Part shown: one piece after another, positions 1 through 22,600 of the stretch | How positions within the stretch are numbered: the stretch's first letter is position 1 | Layout: each line of letters opens with the position of its first letter | From: Hypomesus transpacificus | Lineage: Eukaryota; Chordata; Actinopteri; Osmeriformes; Osmeridae | Length of the DNA stretch: 64,000 bases | Direction: 5' to 3' | NCBI RefSeq assembly: GCF_021917145.1 | Contig: NC_061077.1 | Coordinates: 12,880,123-12,944,122 of the forward strand | The notes under the pieces: generated by a model | Told to the model about the DNA's origin: nothing | Databases searched by the model: none | Seen by the model: the letters and a program-made list of their open reading frames with translations, nothing else | Made by a program: the position numbers and the translations under genes

Positions 1-2440
1 AGGGTTTCTGAAGCTCCGTTTCCGAGAAGCGCATAGACATAACAAAGACAACAGCAGTGTGCGGCACAGACCAGCCATCCCATAATACACGCGCACACAC
101 ACACACTGAAGAGGACTCCTCACTGCTTAGTCTGAGCAATGGTTTCTTACACCCCCCACCCCCCACCCCAAAAAGAGAGAAACCACAAAGTAGTGACACA
201 TGCAAAAGAGACTACGTGTCCGTTTTGGGTTAGCGCGATGATATGTGGTTTGTTCTACAAGTTTTACAGTACATTGAGGCTGTGAGACGAGGCTCGTTTG
301 AGAAAGAATGTTTTTAAAAGGGGTTCTGTGACTCTGTTTTTATTGCGCTAGATGGTTGGTTGGCAAGTGTAGTTGGTTTGCTGACACTGAAAGCTCAGTG
401 TAAAAAGTAGAGCTAAGTAGAGCTAAGCAGGGCACGAACTGGGACTTTGGAGCAGTTGCAGTGATTTAAAGGACTGGATCCTGAAGATAAGGTCCCTGTA
501 GACACAGTCCAACTGGGCAGCTGTAATGCTGTGTAACTTCTGTATAAATGGAGCACTGATAGAAAATATTCAGCCATTGGAGTTAATCGAACCATACTTT
601 TACAGCAGCTTAGTAGCATCGGCATGATAACCCAACAGTTGAATGACAGTTTTGACACAGCAGTGTGCATGCAGTTTAGAGTTTCAAAATGGGATCAGAA
701 CATGTTCTATTCATGTTGTTCACCACTTTGTAACTTTGCAAACAACACTTCAAAGTGGCATGTCTGAAATTGGCAAAATGTATGTCAAAGGAAGAGATGC
801 TTCTGTGAATGTGGGCCAAACCAGAAACGTTGCTGGCTGATGAACACAAAGGAGCATATTCATTAGAAGTCAGCTGAGGTCCTCAAACCTGTGCCACCTG
901 TGTGTACTAAATTCAGTTTAGTAAGACTACATTTAATAAATTATGATAACAGATTAGGTACATTAGGTTGGCATTGTTTTCAGTGTTTCAAAAAAAAAAA
1001 AAAAAAAGAACATTACGGTATCATTGTTGGCCAATGGCAGATTATGGAAATATTATGTTACGATGTTTACAAAGTGTTTCAACAGCAGGGTGACAAGGTT
1101 GTTTGCTTTGTGGGAAAATTGACTTTCCCCCAAAAACACGACAACGAGATCCGCAAGTAATTTGAATAAATAAAAATGCACACTTCAAGGCATTGAGGTT
1201 AAAACTAGTCTCCTCAGGCAATCGACAATCGGGCCGAATAGCGATCGCAAAGTGGTTCTAAAAACTATCCTACACTTCCAGTAAATCCGTTACAGTGCTA
1301 TTTCAGTAAGCCACATAACAAGCCTGTCTTCGAAGCCATTCTATCAACTGTACTATCAAATTACAAATATGACCTCACACGGAACCATGCCTATCCACCT
1401 ATTCACAGTAACCTATCAGAGAGCATGCCTTACAACAAATGGTCTACAATTTTTTCTTCTTTTTTTTTTTTTTGCTAACACTGCAGCATCCGGAGCAGAG
1501 TGCAGCTGTGCAGGAGGCATCCTGCTACCCAGGAGACAACCCAATCAACTGCTCACAGTGAGGCCTCTCTCATAGGTCGGACACAATGTTCGGTAAACGC
1601 CGAGGGCCTAAGATGTCTTGTGTCTGATTAGACATTGTCTGCAGAACCATGTCGCATGTTACTCTTGCACTTCCTACGGTAACAGTTTTGTTTTCTCCCA
1701 TTGTCTTTCTTCCAACTAAGTCAAAACTGTAAACCGTGTATTCTTTTCTTCTCCAGACTTGATTGTACGTTATGCTGCAAGATTAAGCTGAATGCAATTC
1801 AAACGTCAGTTTCATTGAAGCTTTGTTGTTCTTTGTAAATGTTTCTACTTATGATAGGTAAACAGTCCATTTTTAGGATAGTTACATCACTACAGAACCT
1901 GTTTGACAAGTAGGTAAGAGAAGCATAAAAATAGCAACGTGTTTCCGACCCTTCTGTAACAGAAATCTGTTTCACCCTTCAGGCTATATTTGAAGTGGGT
2001 TAGACCCATTGATACTACATTTGATATCTTGAGATATTTGTTCAAACAATGGATCCTAGGGCTGTGGCATTATAAAAAAATCACTAAACTGATTCTCCAA
2101 TTCTCCATGTCTCCAAAAAATCTACTGAGGGAATTACAGTGTCCCCTGAAATGTATGTTCTTTTGGTTCTTTTTCTTGTTCTTTTTAAGTTGTTGTTCGG
2201 TTTTTCACCACACTGCATTGATGTGCCAAATTGTGTTTACCACATTTCAACCTAGTTGTACAGGGCCAACTTCAAAAAACAATGGTTGACATAGAATGAC
2301 ATAGAAGCCAAACATCTGCACTACCATGACATTTCAATGCCCTGTCCATATTTTGGAAAAACTTGCAAGGGAGCAAGACATCCCCAAACCTGACCTTACC
2401 CATTGTTAGTCCACCTAGAGGTGTGAAAGGTCATACTTAC
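1..2440. other. plcg1 intron 1 (left edge of window)
   Basis: This lies downstream of the first coding exon on the minus strand. It contains no second plcg1 exon that I can recognise. It holds short poly-A and poly-T tracts (around 990-1007 and 1458-1473) and an 85-codon open frame at 413-670 (minus) without recognisable homology. Otherwise I see nothing. Confidence 0.6.
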
Positions 2441-2728
2441 TCTCCCCCTCGATTTTATCCGTGCCCCGGGTCCATATAATTGTCCTTGTCTCCAACTTGA
2501 CTTGAAATGTCCTCCTCTCTGGCCGCTGGGACTTCTTTGAGTAAAAAAGTGTCAACACTGTTCCCAGCTCCAGATCTCGATAAAGATTGTTAATCTCCGT
2601 GTCATTCTCTATCCAAGGCACAGGTCCGTTGGAAAAGAATCCTGTGGTTCCCGCCATGTCCACTTCCCTTGTTTGTTGTCCTTTTCCTTACAGATGAATT
2701 CACATAACCCAGTGATGGACAGGGATAC
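2441..2728 (-). CDS. plcg1: plcg1 first coding exon (phospholipase C gamma 1, partial gene)
   Basis: Start of phospholipase C gamma 1, which hydrolyses PIP2 to IP3 and diacylglycerol downstream of receptor tyrosine kinases. The coding part is 2441-2657: 72 codons plus one base, ATG at 2657-2655. The stretch LFYSKKSQRPERRTFQVKLE is nearly identical to the start of the N-terminal PH domain of vertebrate PLCG1, followed by KLETRTIIWTRGTDKIEGE. The donor is A|GTAAGT just below 2441. Upstream, 2658-2728 reads as 5' UTR ending at a strong acceptor (pyrimidine tract then TTGTAG). The remaining exons lie beyond the left edge; I saw none in 1-2440. The gene follows top1 head to tail, as in human 20q12. 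Confidence 0.93.
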
Positions 2729-3414
2729 CTACAAGGGAAGAAGGAGTAAACATGTGAAACCATAGGAGTTTAAGGCTTTATCTACTCTGTCAAAACCATG
2801 CACTTGCAAGGCTTCCCCTGGTCAAATGTGTCTTGTTTTTCCAGACTAGCAATGTATCATTAGTCTGTTCATATGAGAAGGCATGCATAATCAGCAGGCC
2901 TACATATTAGAAAACAAGGAGCTCTTATCAACATGTTGTGCCAAAACATTGCCATGCGGTTCGCTCATAGCCTTACAAGAGGCCTACAGGTGATGATATG
3001 ACAGCTGCACACAGCATGATTCAGGCAAATCAAACACAGGCCTACTATGGGGAAATAAACGGATTAAATAACTTTTCTCACGATTATGAACTAAAAATCT
3101 ACAGGTATTAACTACAATCCTAGGACGTTTAGTAGGATAGTTTAGACAGATGTTTAGCCGAAGGATTCGGGAAATCGTTCCTCCCTAAACTTCAAAGTGT
3201 CCTTCCATGTCCAAATGTTGTCCCTTTTGTAGCAAGACAATTACCTGATACAAAATAACAGTTGCTCAGATCTATATGTTGATTAGAATTGCCCATCTAT
3301 TTGAGGGTGGTTCGCCAAGAATGGCTAGTATCCCCACCGACAAAACCAGGGTAGCAAAAGCTTTCCGTGATGTTTTTCCGTCTTTGCTGGAGCCTAGATA
3401 TTCCTTCTCCTTAC

Positions 3415-3720
3415 CGTCTGAAATTTCAACTGGAACACGCGAGCAGCACAACAAGAGCGAACAACAGGGAGTATCGCCGCAATCTCGGCGACCGCATTTC
3501 AGACGGTTCAACTTGTCCTCCCGACTTCCCCTTTTCCGTGGTTATATCATAATAGGCCAGAGCGAATGCGTTCCTGTCCTGAGAAAGATCCCCTTTTCCC
3601 TTCGGGTCCAGTAGCCGTCATCCATCGAAGGAGAGAGCCATATGCAAGTTTGTCGGTCTCCGCCAGGCAGGCACAGTTCGGGCCCTTCCCCCATCCGGCC
3701 CCTCTGTACAACAAAGCATC
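3415..3720 (-). promoter_or_regulatory. plcg1: Probable plcg1 5' non-coding exon and promoter
   Basis: A CpG-bearing stretch on an otherwise AT-rich background, ending on the minus strand in a good donor (CAGACG|GTAAGG, exon edge 3415). It lies about 700 bases upstream of the plcg1 acceptor at 2728, so it is the best candidate for the untranslated first exon and transcription start. The transcription start itself cannot be seen. Inference from position, splice signal and base composition. Confidence 0.45.
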
Positions 3721-3729
3721 AGATAGATC

Positions 3730-5469
3730 GGCCTCTTAAAGATACAGCAACTTTCCACATGTTAGCTGAATCACTTAAGAATGATCTATTATTTCCTCTT
3801 ACTAACTAACCTTAGCCAATCACCACTGGTTATTGAAACCATGTAATACCAAATAATTTGTCCAAGACGCATAGGCCTAATTCAAATAAAAGTAATAGCT
3901 TATTATCAACACTGGAGAACAAACGACCTGCTTCCACAATATTTCAAATGTTCAGGTCATAGTAGCCAACAATTGCATGTGAGTAAAAGAGTTGGACATG
4001 GTCCAAATAACCAGTTCAAGTACAGTCTGGTGGTGGGGCCAAGCCTACAACTGCTGGTCACGCCTTTATGTTTTCGCATTCCAGTCGTGCATGAGTAGGC
4101 CTACACCTACATGGTGGCCTGTGCGCTGTTTGGGGGCTTTCACGCTCAGTATTGCTCATTCTTTCCCCCACTTTGACAAAGACGCGCATGTTAAGGACAA
4201 GAACCCGTGTTGTTGTCCACCGTCAGGTGAGTAAGACTGAAGCCCAGTTTTGGACTAATATATTCATTAAAAGAATTGCCCGTCCTCCCTTCATCATGGT
4301 AATGGTAACATATTTGACATATTTAAAAGGACTAATAAGGTTATTATGAGCAGACTATTTCCCCAGCTACTGTTCTCAAACGAGACAATTCAAAAATATC
4401 TACATTACTTCGATGTTTTGATAGACTTGAGACAGGTTTGATGACAAGTTTAAAAGTCTGATGCAACCGTGATGCACAAACATACAGCATGTGAAACAGA
4501 ATCTTTATAGTAGACCTGCCAGTCAGCACAAAACATTACCTCACCCTCTCCTAAAGGCAGATCATTGAGAATTGGATTGCGACCCCCCCCCCCCCCCCTT
4601 CTCTCCCGTCCTCTCCCCGACCCTCCCCTCAAAGACCACTGTTAATTATCTTACAGGATTCGATTTCTTTTTGTGTACTGGGAACTTTAATGAGTAACTT
4701 TTAACTCTCTCTCTCTGTGTGTGTGGGGGTGTCTCTTAGATAATGTTTTAATTTCGGTAATTTCAAGTGTGACGTCATTATTTGTTAGAAAGGAGACCCC
4801 CTGATAACCATCAAACACGGTTGAAGCCACGGGATCAGCTGAAAGTCGTTTTTTTATTCTAAAATCTACAAAGCCAAACAATAAGCACACAACAGAAACT
4901 GACTGTCTGAGCTTAATGTTTAAAGGATTAACAATGGCACACATTTGAATACTAAAGTAAGTGCTATTTAAACAGTTCGTTTTTCACATTTTGTCAATAA
5001 TTTCATAGAAGACACTTCATCCTGCTCTTTACTGAGGTACAAAATATAAACATAGTGAAATGATCAATGTTTTTTTGGCAAAATCCATATCCCTCACACA
5101 TAACCTTATCTTTTCGAAGAACTATTACCTATAGCTCCTACACACAATGCAACACAGCCTTCTCAAGTAACATTGGGGGAAGGTTTTCCTTTGGACAAAT
5201 GAAAACACAAATACAAAGTTACAAATACAAGTTAGGGAGGCTTTTTGACTACAGCAAGCGAGTTACTCTTAGAAAACAGCATAACACGAGTATGTACTGA
5301 GAAATAGATACATCCCTGAAATAAACGATGAATTGAAAGAAAAATGCAAGTCACATTCTGTGCGCTAAAAGTACATGAGCATAGTGCTAGATTCTCCCTC
5401 TTCGCTGTCTTCACCTTCATCAGGCTTGTCTTCCAGATCTCATAAGCATCTCAACACTCCCACAATCTC
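3730..5469. other. Intergenic, plcg1 to top1
   Basis: No gene recognised. It contains a 16-base C run near 4583-4598, a short CT/GT tract near 4707-4727 and AT-rich unique-looking sequence. Part of it could be a long top1 3' UTR if the proximal poly(A) signal at 6760 is skipped, since TTTATT (AATAAA on minus) also occurs near 4854. Confidence 0.5.
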
Positions 5470-5473
5470 TACA

Positions 5474-6426
5474 GTACGGTGGCCCTGAAGTGCAAATGAC
5501 ACCCCCTAATATGAGTACATCCCCCAAATGAAAATACTCCCCCCCAATACGAGTCAACTCCCCCCAAATCGGATGACTTGTTCACCTCCCCCCAAAAATG
5601 AAAATACTCCCCCCCAATACGAGTCAACTCCCCCCAAATCGGATGACTTGTTCACCTCCCCCCAATACAAAAACGCGCTCTCCCCCCAATACGAGTCAAC
5701 TCCCCCCAAATCGGATGACTTGTTCACCTCCCCCCAATACAAAAACGCGCTCCCCCAAATGGAAAACGACATTACATTAACTCAAAAACACATTACATTA
5801 ACTCTGAACGGAAAGGGTAGGTACTACACTTTAGCGCTGATTAGATGCAGTAGGCTAACTGACAAGAAATAAGAAATTGATTGACAGAAGTACAAAATGC
5901 AATAGCCTGACAGAGTTACGTGCACCAGGACATTTATTTGGGTATCAAAGAATGTAGCAAATAGTAGGCTTCTTAGGCAAAAGTATTTCGAGTTAAATGT
6001 AAAAATCGATAGCTGTCAATCAATTCCTTATTTCTTGTTAGTTAGCCTACTGCATCCAATCAGCGCTAAAGTGTAGTACCTACCCTTTCCGTTCAGAGTT
6101 AATGTAATGTGTTTTTGAGTTAATGTAATGTCGTTTTCCATTTGGGGGAGCGCGTTTTTGTATTGGGGGGAGGTGAACAAGTCATCCGATTTGGGGGGAG
6201 TTGACTCGTATTGGGGGGGGGAGCGCGTTTTTGTATTGGGGGGAGGTGAACAAGTCATCCGATTTGGGGGGAGTTGACTCGTATTGGGGGGAGTATTTTC
6301 ATTTTTGGGGGGAGGTGAACAAGTCATCCGATTTGGGGGGAGTTGACTCGTATTGGGGGGGAGTATTTTCATTTGGGGGATGTACTCATATTAGGGGGTG
6401 TCATTTGCACTTCAGGGCCACCGTAC
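5474..6426. mobile_element. 953-bp foldback (hairpin) DNA element
   Basis: The two halves are near-perfect inverted copies. The left arm runs about 5474-5887 and the right arm about 6013-6426, with a unique loop of about 125 bases between them. Termini read GTACGGTGGCCCTG and CAGGGCCACCGTAC. The flanks 5470-5473 and 6427-6430 are both TACA, a likely 4-bp target site duplication. Each arm holds three copies of a 70-72-base unit rich in C (or G) runs. There is no transposase; the open frames inside (such as 5528-5872) are repeat translations. It sits in the top1-plcg1 gap, possibly in the top1 3' UTR. The superfamily is not assigned. Confidence 0.88.
5546..5757 (+). repeat. Three ~70-bp tandem units in the left foldback arm
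   Basis: Copies start near 5546, 5616 and 5688. Each carries AATACGAGTCAACTC, a C run, AAATCGGATGACTTG and TTCACC followed by a C run. The spacer between copies alternates between AAAATGAAAATACT and AATACAAAAACGCG types. The mirror copies lie in the right arm at about 6148-6370. Copy number is the same in both arms, so the array existed before, or was copied with, the inversion. Confidence 0.85.
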
Positions 6427-6759
6427 TACAGGGACTGCACACTCTCACACCCGTACGTACGCTTACGCAACAATTGTTTCGCATACACATTACAATTACC
6501 AGGCGTGCCGTGGGTCCTCTTCCTGAAGAATTCAATACTAATGCATTCTTCTATTATAATATAGAATTTCTCAATAAAGATGTCTCAGTGAGATATAGAA
6601 TGTGAGAGGCAGCAGAGACAAAAAGCTGTGAGGCGGCTTCAAACCACAAAGCTCGTTGGCGAAAAGAGAAACCCTCATCTGCTAGGTTTGGTGAAACATA
6701 TCGTTATGTTTCGCAGTGAGACCCTTTCGACGATTGGTTGGTTCATTCTCCCGTCTCCA

Positions 6760-6765
6760 TTTATT
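6760..6765 (-). promoter_or_regulatory. top1: Candidate top1 poly(A) signal
   Basis: TTTATT on plus reads AATAAA on minus, about 140 bases past the top1 stop codon. It is the first such hexamer downstream. Human TOP1 has a longer 3' UTR, so later sites may be used. Confidence 0.4.
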
Positions 6766-6904
6766 AATCTGAATTGTTTTACTTGACAAAGCTTTGTTTG
6801 CCTTCTAATGCCTCTACAATCCCCTTCCTTCTCCTCACTTATTTCAGTGAACTAACGTGTCTACAATCAAAGGTATAAAAGGTTAGCAAAATTATAAACA
6901 GGAT

Positions 6905-18753
<11,849 letters not shown>

Positions 18754-19075
18754 TGTCAAGTAGCTTTAAATCAGATACAGAAGACGCGATGTCCAATGTA
18801 AAAGATGCGAGGTTAACAAGAGGAAAGCCTAGACTGTCTGTGGAATGGAGTCGTTGCGCACTGGGCTAAGTCCGAATATTCGGCAACTGCGCATGCCCAT
18901 ATCAAAGTGTCTATTAGAAACAAATGTCCAGCATGGTGCTTCCCTAAAAAAAACTACCGAGATCACACACGATAATGGAACATCAATAAAAAGAGTCAAG
19001 CTTCATAGGAAAGTTCCGTACAGTTGGATAACGACGGGTGAATTTGATTGAAATATTCTAAAGAACGAAGGCCCA
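18754..19075 (-). promoter_or_regulatory. top1: top1 promoter and 5' UTR region
   Basis: The interval between the top1 start codon and the end of ncoa6. It contains TGCGCATGC at 18888-18896, an NRF-1-like core, and a TTGCGCACTGG block near 18854. There is no obvious TATA box in a sensible place. The transcription start is likely about 18800-18900. Inferred from position and motif only. Confidence 0.5.
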
Positions 19076-19095
19076 TCAAATATGCATATATTATG

Positions 19096-19101
19096 TTTAT
19101 T
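19096..19101 (-). promoter_or_regulatory. ncoa6: Candidate ncoa6 poly(A) signal
   Basis: TTTATT on plus gives AATAAA on minus about 590 bases past the ncoa6 stop codon and a few hundred bases before the start of top1. It would place ncoa6 transcript end almost against the top1 promoter. Confidence 0.5.
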
Positions 19102-19692
19102 CTAATTAAAACAGTCTTTAAGAAATAGCATAGAATAACAAAACAAAACATAGAATGATAAAATCCAATGAAACTGTATCTAGGACTAACGGAGAGGCTA
19201 AAATGTGTCATTTTTATATTTTGTAGGAGTGAGAGCAAGTTTATGAGGAGACCAAGAGCAATAGCAAATGACTAAGAAAGAGAATAGCTGATCAACTGCA
19301 GTTCCAGGCTTCATTAAGAACAAAACTATATCAGAGCACAAAAAAAGTAGTACAAAATTTAATTCGGTTTTACAACATAATTTTACAGTCGAGACAAGTT
19401 CTATTCAGTCCTCAAATGATTACTCCAGCATTTAAAAAAAACTAAACAAAAACACATTCACACAGCTGCACGCTCACAAACATCCTAACTACAATCTCAC
19501 ATGATAGCGGGACGAAACAATAACAGAATTATTTTAAAGCAATTATCTGTACACGGTTACTTTCCCCATTTCAGAGAATTCATAATCCTGGGGATAGAAA
19601 AAAAAAAATTAAATCTAATGATTCACATAAAAAAAAAAAAAAAAAAAGAAGACATTTACAGTTCACAGGTTTTTTAACTTCTGTAGTTACGC

Positions 19693-22600
19693 CTATTTAG
19701 ATTTCCTTCGTTTGGCCTGGGTAGGACTGGCACCAGTTTCTGTAAACAGGAGACAGGAAGAGACATGTTCAACCAAAGTCAGTCACCAGGGCAAAGTACG
19801 TCAGAAACAACATCATGCCATTAGAACTGTCAGATGGGCCAATTATGACTATCGTGCGAGGGAGAAGGCGTCAGCCTGCTTGCATGAGTGTTTGTACCTG
19901 AGCATTTGGTTATACGACATGCTACCTTCAATAAATATGCATGGCAGCGGTGGTTAAGGGGACAATTAGGCTTCTCATTTGAAAACAAAGCAGCCTTTCA
20001 GAACACCAGAGTACATATTGTTCATATGGAGACCTAGTAGATCTATTGTTCATATGGAGACCTAGTAGATCTATTGTTCATATGGAGACCTAGTAGATCT
20101 ATATGAATGTGGAATGTTGTCCCAAAGCCACAACGCAGTTCATCACAACTAGACAGCAACTATCTAGTTCACCGTACACCGTCAACACTGGCGATTTCTT
20201 TAAAACTGCAAGGGAAGCTCAGCTCAGATTCCCCTAACATTTCAAAAAATTCATGGTCAAATATTTACTATTGTGTTCACATTTTAAATGTGTTAGAACA
20301 CGTTCATATCAAAGACGAGTTTATTCAGACTCAGCTACATATATTAGCAGGTAGGCTGACTGATTTCCTTCTCATACATTCCCATAGTGCCACAGTGCAT
20401 TTTCCTGTTGAAGCTAGATCAGCTTCCATGGACTTCAATGGGGCTGCTTTGAACAGTTTTTTTTTCAGTGCTTCGAAACTATACAGTCATTGGATACATG
20501 CTGCAATTATGTCCCGCCCTGGACGCTCAGCGTCTCTGGGGGGGGAATGCAGGAGTGGGCTGGCCTGGACGCTGGGCTTCCGTGTGAAGATTGGAGGGTC
20601 TGTCGAAAGACTGCATCTCCTTTTGATTGACAGTAATTTTGTACTATAAAAAGTCATCGAAGCTATTCAAGCTCAGTCCCATCGCGGATTTTTCAACTGT
20701 AGTTGAAAGACAAACTGCAGCAACCGATTTCATGGTATTTGCTTGGCGAAATTGCTAACCAATCTTCACCATACATTTCATACAATTATACACCACGTTC
20801 CTTGTTTCAGTTTAACCTAATTTCCACAGTTCCTCCTTTGAGATTAATATGGTTTTGTTAGATCGTTTGTGCATTCATTAATTATTTCAGTAGGTTAGGC
20901 TAATGTCGTAGGGGTGAACTAACTAGTGAACTAGCCAAATAAATGGAACGTTTTTAGGATGTAGGCCAAAAATGAGCTTCCCCTCTTTAAAAGACCAGCC
21001 GCCACTGATTGTCATAATGAACTGTAGTAAGGTTGACTGCCGGAAACCTAACCTTCCTGACTTTGGACACACAGCGCTTTGCCCTATGGATGATTTAGTT
21101 CCATCTTTGTTGATTTGTCTTTAAATGCCTCATACTAGCTTACAATATGATGTCACCAATTCTTTTTCCAATAAAATCTGAAGTTTGAATTAGCCAAAAT
21201 GTTTGCATTTTAGAAAAAAGATATCAATCAGCAATATCCAAAAAAAAGTGCATTCAGTCAATTGGGGCACAAACGGCACACTAACACTACCGGTAACTAC
21301 TTTTCAGTGTAATTATTACGCATGGGACAAACCGTAACTGATTGGATAATTTATGTATTTAATCTGTTCCCATTGTTTTCAGTATACAACAACCTTGCAC
21401 ATTCTAAATAATATATATTGTATTCAACAGTATACTTGTATATGATTTCACTGGAACCTTCTTTTTTTCCCCATCCAAGGCTCCTGTGCAAATGTAATAT
21501 CTCACCCAGGGACACCCAGCATAAGTAGTGTTTAATCGGAGCCCATACCTTTTGCAGCAGCACTGGCTCCGGGTCGGGCCGACCTCTTCCTCTGCACACT
21601 GTCAGTCGCTGGCTCCTCTTCCGGCTCCTTCTCTGCCCGCGAGCTCCGTCTGCTGGGACCCTTGGGCTTCTCCACGGCCACCCTGGGAGTCCAGAGAAAC
21701 ACAAATGCACACGGGGGGGGGGGGACAAAACAGATACAGGGTTAATAACGCCCGCTAAGGTACGAGCAGCTCGGCTTGTGAAGGTTGGAAATACCACCCC
21801 CTGGCCTCGGACTGTTTTTCCTCGTCTAGCACAGATACTCTCCCGTCTTCCAGCACGACGGCATCCAATATCTAAAAGATGTCGACATGGCGGCTGTTCG
21901 AGTCCTGGCAGCACACGCTCGGGTTAATACATACCTTGGGACTAAGTTGACGGGAGTCTTTCTTTTCTTTGCCCATCTGTGATAGAAGTGGAAAAACAGC
22001 GGTAAACTAAACTGGGATGCTCACACTGGTTTAGTCCCCCAACATACTGCTAGACAGGAAATGCTTCCAAAATTCCCAGTGAGGAAATATTCAGACAAGG
22101 GCATACTTGTCGTCGTTGTATATGCAGTCAACTGAAGATGTATTGGCACCCTTGGTGAATAAGAAGAAGAAGAAAAAAAAAAAGCTTCCAACAACCTAAC
22201 CTAACCGTAGCCCAATTTAGTTCCAATTAAGATATCAAATATGCTGGTGGATCTGTGATGTTGTTTTACTTCCAAAATCCCTGGAACCTTTTTAAGATAC
22301 ATAGCAACATGGATTTCCAAGTACAAGGAGATTAAGCCCAAACCTATCTGCTTCTGCTAGGGGCTTACCTCCAAATCCCCACAGAAATGGTTCACAGACT
22401 GTTTGAGCTTTTGCGATGGCCACCACAGTCACCTGACATAAATGGCATTGAAAACCTTTATGGGGTAAGCTGAAGAATAAAGAAGAAGAGAGAAAAAAAA
22501 ATCCACAAGCTAGGACCAAGGACTTTAGAGATCTTTAAGGTTCCCCATGTCTCAAATCCTCCCACCTCATCAAACATGGCAACTCAAGAGCTGTTATCTT

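Noticed and set aside
413..670. 85-codon minus-strand frame as a plcg1 exon
   Set aside because: It has no similarity to the plcg1 PH or EF-hand region expected next, and no clear splice sites.
5528..6372. 114-codon Pro/Ser-rich frames on both strands and a spaced-repeat array resembling CRISPR
   Set aside because: They lie inside the foldback element. The repeats are long, imperfect and mirrored in the other arm, and the host is a vertebrate.
20107..20649. 180-codon plus-strand open frame
   Set aside because: No homology recognised, no splice context, lies in an ncoa6 intron; more likely repeat sequence.
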